This document shows, one piece after another, positions 1 through 5,288 of a DNA stretch of 5,288 bases (position 1 is its first letter; the number at the start of each line of letters is the position of its first letter). The notes below the pieces were generated by a model. The model was not told the origin of the DNA. It searched no databases and saw only the letters and a list, made by a program, of their open reading frames with translations. This stretch comes from JALHUF01 sp050014795 (GTDB taxonomy: Bacteria > Acidobacteriota > Terriglobia > UBA7540), in contig JBEKCQ010000196.1 in assembly GCA_050014795.1 (NCBI GenBank), forward strand, positions 1-5,288, read 5' to 3'. The translations under genes were made by a program, and so were the position numbers.

Positions 1-535
1 CGAAGGGATTATCCCCGCCTCCTGTCGATACGCCCGGCATCAGGATGGCAAACGAGGCGGCGGAACGCACCGTTCCTGCTACGAGCAGGGGGAGGTCCTT
101 CAAGGTGCTCGGTGTAACCCCGGCCTCGACTTCGGCGCTGTCCACCTTCAGAGGTGAGGCAGATGCTGTCACCTCGACGGTTTGGATGGCGGCACCTAGC
201 TCAAGCCGCACATCCGCGCGTACCGACTGCCCGATGCCGACCTCAACGCCTCGTTGTACGAAGTCGCGGAACCCGGGGGCCGCAGCCTTCAGTTCGTAAA
301 TCCCCGGCCGCAAGTTCGGAAAAGAGTAAAGACCGGACGGGCCGGTGGTGCCCCTGGCCGAGGTCCCCGTGGCTATCAGGGTGAGTGTCATTTCCGCGCG
401 GGGGATCACAGCACCGGTTGGGTCCGTCACCGTGCCGCTGATAGTAGAAGTAAAGCTTTGCGCTCGGCCGAGAGCAGGCAGGAGCAACGCAAGGAAGAGA
501 GAAAACACCCATATCTTGGCATGTTTCACTGCCAT
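1..535 (-). CDS. TonB-dependent receptor with N-terminal carboxypeptidase-regulatory domain, partial (N-terminus only)
   Basis: An open frame with no stop runs from an ATG at 535 off the left edge, giving the first 178 residues. Residues 1-25 form a signal peptide: lysines at 4 and 7, a hydrophobic stretch at about 8-22, and cleavage likely at GRA|QS. Residues about 32-112 look like a carboxypeptidase-regulatory/Cna-B beta-sandwich, with SGTVTDPTGAVIP at 33-45, GLYSFPNLRPGIYEL at 68-82 and APGF at 86-89. VEVTA at 120-124, then KDLPLLV at 146-152 and ILMPGV at 164-169, match the entry into the TonB plug. Such proteins are outer-membrane receptors, often about 1,000 residues or more in Acidobacteriota, so the rest of the plug and the barrel lie outside the window. 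An AGGAGG five bases upstream fixes the start. The ligand cannot be told from this part; the divergent glycan-type genes make a sugar polymer a plausible inference. Confidence 0.9.
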   Translation of the reverse strand, partial: MAVKHAKIWVFSLFLALLLPALGRAQSFTSTISGTVTDPTGAVIPRAEMTLTLIATGTSARGTTGPSGLYSFPNLRPGIYELKAAAPGFRDFVQRGVEVGIGQSVRADVRLELGAAIQTVEVTASASPLKVDSAEVEAGVTPSTLKDLPLLVAGTVRSAASFAILMPGVSTGGGDNPF

Positions 536-540
536 TGAAA

Positions 541-546
541 CCTCCT
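541..546 (-). promoter_or_regulatory. Ribosome binding site of the TonB-dependent receptor
   Basis: The minus strand reads AGGAGG here, five bases before the ATG at 535. It is a full Shine-Dalgarno match at good spacing. It confirms both the strand and the chosen start of a gene that is otherwise cut by the window edge. Confidence 0.85.
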
Positions 547-615
547 ATTACGCCCGACGCTTCGAGGAGTTCAGGTTGCCTAGTTGGGAGCCCCGCGAGA
601 GGCCCGTTATCGTCA

Positions 616-645
616 GGGGAGCTTCCCCGCTTGGAAGAAAGCCCC
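616..645 (-). promoter_or_regulatory. Foldable leader segment with two competing stems
   Basis: In the predicted leader of the receptor mRNA (minus strand), GGGGA (628-624) can pair with TCCCC (620-616) around a 3-base loop. Alternatively GGGGCTT (645-639) can pair with AAGC and CCCC (624-621 and 619-616) with one bulged base at 620. The two stems share bases, so only one can form at a time. That is the geometry of a switch, but the segment is GC-rich and short stems like these can arise by chance. No known riboswitch consensus was recognised, including the cobalamin B12 box that sometimes precedes TonB-receptor genes. Confidence 0.25.
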
Positions 646-674
646 GCCCTCTTCTTTCGTTTCGCTTCGTTTAG

Positions 675-704
675 TTTCTAGCACCGGCCTTTCGTGCTTG
701 TCAA
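675..704 (-). promoter_or_regulatory. Sigma-70-type promoter for the TonB-dependent receptor
   Basis: On the minus strand a perfect TTGACA (704-699) is followed after 18 bases by TAGAAA (680-675), a four-of-six match to TATAAT. Transcription would start near 668 and leave a leader of about 133 bases before the receptor ATG at 535. The -35 box is perfect and the spacing is within the accepted range. The -10 box is moderate, and sigma preference in this organism is assumed. Confidence 0.55.
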
Positions 705-706
705 GC
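696..706. repeat. 11-bp palindrome over the -35 box of the receptor promoter
   Basis: GCTTG (696-700) and CAAGC (702-706) are perfect inverted arms around a single T. The palindrome covers the minus-strand TTGACA and also puts TTGTCA on the plus strand (698-703). It could be an operator half-overlapping the -35, or simply a by-product of the -35 sequence. On the plus strand no good -10 lies 16-18 bases downstream (best is TATGCC at 722-727), so a rightward promoter using it is weak. Confidence 0.35.
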
Positions 707-856
707 GGAATCTACTCTCTTTATGCCGGCCCTCTAGTGTTTCCACAGGCTTTCGATACCTTCAATCTTCTGTCGCACAGAGCGGAGCCTGCAAGCTGGC
801 GCAGCATGCGTGCATTCGCGTTTGAAGACGGACTCTCACGCCTTGCGTGCTTAGGT

Positions 857-862
857 TAGAAT
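857..862 (+). promoter_or_regulatory. -10-like box placed for leaderless transcription of the esterase gene
   Basis: TAGAAT, within TTAGAATA, ends seven bases before the ATG at 870, and no Shine-Dalgarno-like sequence lies in between. A -10 box at this distance would start transcription at about the A of the ATG, giving a leaderless mRNA. No clear TTGACA-like -35 was found 16-18 bases upstream. Confidence 0.45.
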
Positions 863-869
863 AGCGGCC

Positions 870-3164
870 ATGTTACTGCAACTTCCAGGCACAACCTTTT
901 CTGTTCAAGCTTGCCGTGGCTCGTTGAGCCGACTGCTCCCTGTGCGCGTCGGTGTTAATTGGCTCGCGGCGGCGCTTGTTTTGATTATCGGCCTCACGGC
1001 CAATGCGGCGGCGCAGAGCACACTGCGCGAGGAACACCTCCGAGTGCTCCAGGGACCGACACTGGAAAATGATCACGCAGACATGCTCTTCAACTACCTG
1101 GTGCGTGAGGCGGAGCGGGCAGGCGAGAAACGCCGCGCCCGCATGGCATCGGTTCAATCCGAAGCTGATTTCTCCAGTTGGCAGGACGGCAATCGGCAGA
1201 GGTTCCTGGAGCTCATAGGCGGGTTGCCAAGTGAGCGGCCACCCCTCAAGGCGCGCGTCGTCGGAGAGGTCGTTCGCCAGGGCTACGTCGTGCGCAAAGT
1301 GATCTTCGAGAGCTTGCCGGAGTTCTACGTCACCGCGAACCTGTACGTTCCCACCGAGGGCAAGCCTCCTTTTCCTGCCGTGCTCGGCCCACTTGGTCAT
1401 TCGACGAACGGCAAGGCTTACGCGGTCTATCAACACCTTTTCATTGGGTTGGCCAAGCGTGGGTACGTCGTGCTCACCTGGGACCCACAGGGGCAGGGTG
1501 AACGCTTGCAGTACTGGGATTTTCTTTCCGGACGCCGCCGCTTTGAGTTCAACCAGCACGCGATGGCTGGCATTCAGCAGTATCTGCTGGGGCAGAACCT
1601 GGCGCGGTATTTCATCTGGGATGGCATGCGCGCTCTCGATTACCTGACCAGCTTGCCGGAAGTCGATGCGACGCGAATTGGGGTCACCGGAAGCTCGGGG
1701 GGCGGAACCCTGACGACTTACATTTCCATGCTCGACCCGCGCGTCAAGGCGGCTTCCATTGTGACCTACATCACGTCGCTCCCCACGAAGATTGAGAACC
1801 GGATTAACGACGCCGAGTCGGACCCCGAGCAGGACGTGCAAGGACTGCTGGGGGCGGGAATCGACCATGCTGAGTTTGTGGGCATGATTGCGCCGCGTCC
1901 GGTCATGATCGGAGCCGCGGCGCGCGACTTTTTCCCCATCGAAGGCACGCGGCAAACCTTCAAGGAGTTGCAGGAGCTTTATAAGAAGCTCGGAGTCCCC
2001 GAGCGCCTCAAGATGGTTGAATTCGATCACCGCCACATGTACAGCCAGCCGCTGCGCGAAGCCACGACGGCTTGGTTTGAGCGCTGGCTCAAGGGCACGG
2101 AAGGCGAAGTTCACGAACCGCCCATTACGCCGGAAGTGGACGCGACGCTCGCGTGTACGGCGACGGGTCAGGTGGTGACTTCACTGGGCGGGAAGCGCAT
2201 TGCCGATTTCAACCGTGCAGAAGCCGGCCGACTCCTCACCAATCTGGAGCGTCAGCGACATGAGCCGGCCTTTCGCAGCAGCTTGCCGGCCAAGGTTCGT
2301 GACCGCCTGGGATTGCCATCCGCGGCCGTCGACCCGCACGTGCGCAAGCTCGCGGAGGTGGATGCTGGCGAGCTGGCCATAGAGAAACTTGTGATTGAAA
2401 GCGAGCCAGGAATAGTGGTCCCGGTGCGGATCGTCTTCGCGAAAAGTCTGGCCCAGCCTATGCCAGCGGTCGTCTATCTGCGGGATCGGGAGGGCGACCA
2501 GGACTATCCGGGAACCTTCGAAGCACTGGCGCGCCAAGGAAGGCTGGTCGCCGTCGCCGACGTGCGCGGGTTTGGCGAGACGCGGTCGCCCCGGAATGTT
2601 CCCGATGAGGGCGTCGAGTATTTTGATCCGCGCGGCGGCATGGACGCCGATTTTGCTTATGCCGGATTTTTCCTTGGTCGGCCGCTTCTGGGGATGCGAG
2701 TCTGGGACACGTTACATGTTGTCGAGTATCTGCGCTCGCGCTCTGATGTTGACCCCAAGCGGATTGGGATCGTTGGTCGCGGTTGGGCAGGTGCGACTGC
2801 GCTCTTCACAGCCGCCGTGGATTCGCGGCTTGCTTGGGCGGCCGTGGAAGGGGTGCCGGCCTCTTACGGCGAGATCGCACGCCGCGAGGAATACGCGCAA
2901 CCGGTCAGCCTGATATTGCCAGGCGTCCTTCACGATTTCGATTTGCAGGATGTGCTGGCAGGGCTGGCGCCGCGTGCTCTGCTGGTGTTGAACCCCACGG
3001 ATGCGCTCGTAGGCAAGATGAGCTGGGAGAAAGCGCGCGCGGCGTTGGAACCGGTCCAGAAGGTTTATGAAAGTGCGGGGGCCGCTCAGGGTTTCGAAGT
3101 CAGGGTCGTACCGATAGAATCCGATGTCGGCGGCGCGCTCGAAAGCTGGATCGTGAAACGCTGA
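870..3164 (+). CDS. Secreted two-lobed alpha/beta-hydrolase, acetyl-xylan-esterase-like
   Basis: This 764-residue protein has an export signal. Its hydrophobic core is at about 31-43 and likely cleavage is at NAAA|QS (48|49), behind an unusually long 30-residue n-region. The first lobe (about 130-410) is a complete alpha/beta-hydrolase: GHSTNGKA at 176-183, WDPQGQGER at 204-212, nucleophile elbow GSSGG at 274-278 with Ser276, probable acid Asp353 in ARDFFP, and probable His389 in HMYSQPLREA. These motifs resemble acetyl-xylan esterase/dienelactone-hydrolase relatives, so removal of acyl groups from sugars is the likely activity; the true substrate is unknown. The second lobe (about 490-764) repeats the fold but reads GRGWAG at 636-641 where a Ser is expected (Gly638), keeps an Asp-type turn (NPTDAL, Asp711), and lacks a matching His near the end, so it is probably non-catalytic. 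The ATG at 870 has no Shine-Dalgarno. A GTG at 942 would give a more ordinary 24-residue signal peptide and is the main alternative start. Confidence 0.85.
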   Translation: MLLQLPGTTFSVQACRGSLSRLLPVRVGVNWLAAALVLIIGLTANAAAQSTLREEHLRVLQGPTLENDHADMLFNYLVREAERAGEKRRARMASVQSEADFSSWQDGNRQRFLELIGGLPSERPPLKARVVGEVVRQGYVVRKVIFESLPEFYVTANLYVPTEGKPPFPAVLGPLGHSTNGKAYAVYQHLFIGLAKRGYVVLTWDPQGQGERLQYWDFLSGRRRFEFNQHAMAGIQQYLLGQNLARYFIWDGMRALDYLTSLPEVDATRIGVTGSSGGGTLTTYISMLDPRVKAASIVTYITSLPTKIENRINDAESDPEQDVQGLLGAGIDHAEFVGMIAPRPVMIGAAARDFFPIEGTRQTFKELQELYKKLGVPERLKMVEFDHRHMYSQPLREATTAWFERWLKGTEGEVHEPPITPEVDATLACTATGQVVTSLGGKRIADFNRAEAGRLLTNLERQRHEPAFRSSLPAKVRDRLGLPSAAVDPHVRKLAEVDAGELAIEKLVIESEPGIVVPVRIVFAKSLAQPMPAVVYLRDREGDQDYPGTFEALARQGRLVAVADVRGFGETRSPRNVPDEGVEYFDPRGGMDADFAYAGFFLGRPLLGMRVWDTLHVVEYLRSRSDVDPKRIGIVGRGWAGATALFTAAVDSRLAWAAVEGVPASYGEIARREEYAQPVSLILPGVLHDFDLQDVLAGLAPRALLVLNPTDALVGKMSWEKARAALEPVQKVYESAGAAQGFEVRVVPIESDVGGALESWIVKR

Positions 3165-3209
3165 AAACCGTACACGCAGTCGGGGTGCGGCACCGACCGG
3201 AATAAACTC

Positions 3210-3215
3210 GGGAGG
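3210..3215 (+). promoter_or_regulatory. Ribosome binding site that selects a GTG start for the methyltransferase
   Basis: GGGAGG ends four bases before the GTG at 3220. The next in-frame ATG (3232, residue 5) would be 16 bases away, too far for normal initiation. The site therefore supports the GTG start. Confidence 0.7.
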
Positions 3216-3219
3216 TTTT

Positions 3220-3882
3220 GTGCGCCAGCGAATGTATCTTTTCGTAATCGCGGCTGTGATGCTGGCGCCGGGCCGGCTGATTCTTTTGGCCCAAGATGCT
3301 CCTCAGCATCGTCCGCCGGACTCGGCCAGCGAATACATCAAAGCCTTGGAAGATCCGGCTCGGGACGCGTGGCAGCAGCCGGAGACAGTCATTGACAGTC
3401 TGAGAATCGGGCCGGGAGATGACGTCGCCGACCTGGGCGCAGGTTCCGGCTATTTCACCATTCGCTTGGCACGGGCGGTAGCGCCCGGCGGCAGGGTGTA
3501 TGCGGTGGATGTTGATCCGCAGATGCTGGAGTATATCGACCGTCGTGCCCAGGAAGAACAACTGGACAACATCCAGACCATCCTGGCGGACCCGCATGAC
3601 CCGAAACTGGGCATGTCCTCTGTGGACCTGATTTTTATCTGTAACACACTCCACCACATTTCCGACCGCGCGAAGTATTATCCCCTACTGGCGCAGGCCT
3701 TAAAGCCGGGTGGGCGCCTGGTGAATATCGATTTCCAGAAGGGCACGTTGCCCATTGGGCCTTCCGTGGAGATGAAAATCGCGAAAAAAGACGTCATTAA
3801 CGAGCTCGCGCCCTCGGGATTTCGCTTGGTGAAGGAATTCGTTTTTCTGAAGTATCAGTATTTTCTGGTGTTCGAACGTTGA
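3220..3882 (+). CDS. Class I SAM-dependent methyltransferase with N-terminal export-like segment
   Basis: This 220-residue protein starts at GTG. The Rossmann-type methyltransferase core is clear: a WQQPETVIDSL lead-in at 51-61, glycine-rich SAM-binding motif I DLGAGSGYF at 71-79, the ribose-binding acidic position after strand 2 in YAVDVDP (Asp97), DLIFICNTLHHI at 136-147, and LKPGGRLVNIDF at 161-172. A C-terminal GF.LV.EF....QYFLVF pattern (200-218) is also typical of small-molecule or general class I enzymes. Residues 1-24 (Arg2 and Arg4, hydrophobic 6-17, then LILLA|QD) look like a signal peptide, although Arg19 inside the c-region is unusual. It could instead be a membrane anchor. The acceptor substrate cannot be inferred. 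The gene begins 55 bases after the esterase and ends 51 bases before the glycosidase, so it is probably co-transcribed with both. Confidence 0.85.
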   Translation: MRQRMYLFVIAAVMLAPGRLILLAQDAPQHRPPDSASEYIKALEDPARDAWQQPETVIDSLRIGPGDDVADLGAGSGYFTIRLARAVAPGGRVYAVDVDPQMLEYIDRRAQEEQLDNIQTILADPHDPKLGMSSVDLIFICNTLHHISDRAKYYPLLAQALKPGGRLVNIDFQKGTLPIGPSVEMKIAKKDVINELAPSGFRLVKEFVFLKYQYFLVFER

Positions 3883-3921
3883 TGTTGCCACTGTTCCCGA
3901 ATCCTCGCTTGATTCCATATC

Positions 3922-3928
3922 AGGGTGA
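3922..3928 (+). promoter_or_regulatory. Ribosome binding site of the GH123-like gene
   Basis: AGGGTGA ends five bases before the ATG at 3934. An in-frame TGA at 3910-3912 limits how far upstream the gene could begin. An in-frame GTG at 3925 overlaps this site and so is unlikely to be used, and the ATG at 3952 would be too distant. Confidence 0.55.
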
Positions 3929-3933
3929 ATCTC

Positions 3934-5288
3934 ATGTCCTACTCTCGGTTCATGACCGTAATTATCGCGTACGCGCTTTCGGCGATGACGGCTCTGGCTG
4001 CGCCGCCGGAAACCCTGAGGACTTGGTTTGTTGACCCGCTCATCAAAGTCTTTCCCTCGGATGCCCCGGGAACACATCGCCTGGTCACACCGGAGTTCTG
4101 GTGCGCTCGCAACCAGCAGGTGAGCGTGCAACTGGCTGTTCGCTCGGTGGTGCCGGTTCGGGCCATGACTGCTGAAGTGCCACCTCTGGAGAGCGGAGCC
4201 GGCGGCAAGATAGCGGACGTGCGCGTCCGTCAGGTGGGCTATGTGATAGTCGGTTCGCACACGCCGGATACCCCACCCGAAGAACTGGTGGGCGAAGCGC
4301 CCGGCTGGTATCCCGACCCGTTGCTGGATTTCCCCCTCGAGCTGGAAGCGCGGCGGACTTATGCCGTTTGGGTCACGGTGCGCGTCCCGGCGGAGGCCCG
4401 GCCCGGCATTTATCACGGCACCATCCGCTTGCGCGCCGGCAATCGCTTGGTGGCGAGCGCGCCATTTCGCTTGCGGGTCGCCGCGGCCACGGTGCCGGAG
4501 CAGCGCTCGCTCAAGGTGACCAACTGGTTCGACGTCGATGACAAGGTCTCGCGGCAGTTCTACGGTGTGTCGGCATTTTCCGAGGAGTGGTGGACGCTGG
4601 TCGAAAATGTGGCGCGCGTGATGGCTGACCACCGGCAGAACGTGATCCTGACTCCGTTGATGGAGCTCATCCAACCTCGCGTCGAGGGCAGTGAGATCCG
4701 CTACGACTTTGCGAACTTCGACCGCTGGGTTGAGACTTTCAAGAAGGCAGGGGCCATCGGATACATCGAGGGCGGCCACTTGCTGGGCCGCAGCGGGGAG
4801 AGTTACGAGGGGTCGCTCGAGATGACGACGTTCCAGTTGGTGGGCGGCCAGATCCGAAAGCAGTCTCTGCCGGCGGACGATCCGCGCGTGGAGCAGTTCC
4901 TTGCCAGCTTCCTCGGCGCGCTCAATGCCCACCTGGAGGAGAAAGGCTGGAAGTCGATCTACTTCCAGCACATCCTCGATGAAGCGCACGGTCCCGAGCC
5001 GCCTTACTACAAGAGGTTCGCGGAAGTGGTGCGGCGCTGCCTGCCCGGAATTCCCACCATGGATGCCGTGGACGCGGCCCACATGCCCGAGGAACTTCAA
5101 GAGAACTGCGACATCTGGGTGCCGCAACTCGGCAGATTCGATGAGCAGATGGACCTGTTGCGGCGGCGGATCGAAAGCGGGCACGAAGTGTGGTTCTACA
5201 CCTGCTTGGTCCCGAACGGGCGATATCTGAATCGGTTGCTCGACTACCCGCTCCTCAAGGTGCGCCTGCTGCACTGGCTCAACTTCCG
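3934..5288 (+). CDS. Secreted GH123/DUF4091-type glycoside hydrolase, partial (C-terminus missing)
   Basis: The frame is open from the ATG at 3934 to the right edge, 451 residues. Residues 1-22 or 23 form a signal peptide (Arg5, hydrophobic 8-21, ALA|A or LAA|P). Residues about 28-185 look like the beta-sandwich that precedes the barrel in this family, with YAVWVTVRVP around Trp146 and PGIYHG at 157-162. The barrel follows, with ILDEAHGPEPPYY carrying an adjacent Asp349-Glu350 pair, then WVPQLGRFDEQ from Trp395 and VWFYTCLVPNGRYLNR from about 419 to 434. Those last motifs are characteristic of DUF4091, now treated as the GH123 catalytic domain. Characterised GH123 enzymes are beta-N-acetylgalactosaminidases that use an Asp-Glu pair with help from the substrate's acetamido group. 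Family members are often near 550-600 residues, so roughly a fifth to a quarter is outside the window. Exact sugar specificity is not established by these motifs. Confidence 0.82.
   Translation, partial: MSYSRFMTVIIAYALSAMTALAAPPETLRTWFVDPLIKVFPSDAPGTHRLVTPEFWCARNQQVSVQLAVRSVVPVRAMTAEVPPLESGAGGKIADVRVRQVGYVIVGSHTPDTPPEELVGEAPGWYPDPLLDFPLELEARRTYAVWVTVRVPAEARPGIYHGTIRLRAGNRLVASAPFRLRVAAATVPEQRSLKVTNWFDVDDKVSRQFYGVSAFSEEWWTLVENVARVMADHRQNVILTPLMELIQPRVEGSEIRYDFANFDRWVETFKKAGAIGYIEGGHLLGRSGESYEGSLEMTTFQLVGGQIRKQSLPADDPRVEQFLASFLGALNAHLEEKGWKSIYFQHILDEAHGPEPPYYKRFAEVVRRCLPGIPTMDAVDAAHMPEELQENCDIWVPQLGRFDEQMDLLRRRIESGHEVWFYTCLVPNGRYLNRLLDYPLLKVRLLHWLNF

Larger units (their letters stand above)
536..869. 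other. Divergent intergenic region, 334 bases, no convincing gene
   Basis: This stretch separates the leftward receptor gene from the rightward esterase operon. It holds the receptor's ribosome binding site, a candidate leftward promoter at 675-704, an 11-bp palindrome at 696-706, foldable GC-rich leader sequence at 616-645 and a -10-like box at 857-862 for the rightward gene. A 91-codon frame on the plus strand (584-859) shows no recognisable domain and overlaps these signals, so it is not called. A short 5-base periodic tract (TTCGT/TTCGC/TTCGT) lies at 656-670. No tRNA, small-RNA family or known riboswitch consensus could be recognised by eye. Confidence 0.7.

Noticed and set aside
45..538. 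Several short plus- and minus-strand frames in the first 540 bases
   Set aside because: All are out-of-frame shadows of the receptor gene, whose own frame is open to the left edge and carries signal peptide and domain motifs.
536..668. Cobalamin or SAM riboswitch before the TonB receptor
   Set aside because: A GGCAACCTG stretch on the minus strand (about 568-576) recalls part of the SAM-I core, but the other conserved segments and the B12 box are absent.
584..859. A 91-codon plus-strand frame in the divergent region
   Set aside because: It has no ribosome binding site, no domain and no hydrophobic or export pattern of note, and it runs across the predicted leftward promoter. It is best explained as chance.
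873..2114. A 413-codon minus-strand frame opposite the esterase
   Set aside because: It is a shadow of the catalytic lobe: the plus-strand frame carries every hydrolase motif, and the antisense protein resembles nothing known to me.
3179..3197. Hairpin GTCGG/CCGAC with a 9-base loop between the esterase and methyltransferase genes
   Set aside because: The stem has only five pairs and no T-run follows, so it is not supported as an intrinsic terminator; co-transcription remains the better reading.
3700..5274. A 524-codon open frame on the minus strand opposite the GH123-like gene
   Set aside because: It has no recognisable domain, is rich in His, Arg and Pro as expected of antisense GC-rich coding DNA, and also overlaps the end of the methyltransferase. 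The plus-strand frame shows a signal peptide and family motifs throughout.

Overview
The window reads as a moderately high-GC chromosome segment, most likely from an Acidobacteriota bacterium or a close relative. The clearest pointer is the left-hand gene. It encodes a TonB-dependent receptor that opens with a carboxypeptidase-regulatory (CarboxypepD_reg/Cna-B-like) domain followed by a plug start (VEVTA ... DLPLLV ... LMPGV), a layout greatly expanded in that phylum. The other families present (a large two-lobed esterase-like protein, a secreted methyltransferase, a GH123/DUF4091-type glycosidase) fit the same group. Assignment is by family resemblance recognised by eye; no database search was possible.

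Layout: (1) 1-535, minus strand, the N-terminal 178 residues of the TonB-dependent receptor, running off the left edge. (2) 536-869, a divergent intergenic region. It holds a good sigma-70-type promoter reading left, an 11-bp palindrome over its -35 box, a GC-rich leader able to fold, and a -10-like box placed for leaderless expression of the gene to the right. (3) 870-3164, plus strand, a 764-residue secreted alpha/beta-hydrolase of acetyl-xylan-esterase type, with a complete Ser-Asp-His set in the first lobe and a second lobe lacking the nucleophile. (4) 3220-3882, plus strand, a 220-residue class I SAM-dependent methyltransferase with an N-terminal export-like segment. (5) 3934-5288, plus strand, the first 451 residues of a secreted GH123/DUF4091-type glycoside hydrolase, running off the right edge.

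The three plus-strand genes have the same orientation, lie 55 and 51 bases apart with no evident terminator between them, and probably form one transcript. All four encoded proteins begin with export-type N-termini. The simplest reading is a small envelope/periplasmic locus for acquiring and breaking down an acetylated or amino-sugar-containing glycan: receptor for uptake, esterase to remove acyl groups, GH123-like enzyme to cleave HexNAc linkages. The methyltransferase is the piece that does not fit, because SAM is cytoplasmic. No tRNA, rRNA, insertion sequence, CRISPR array or attachment site was seen.
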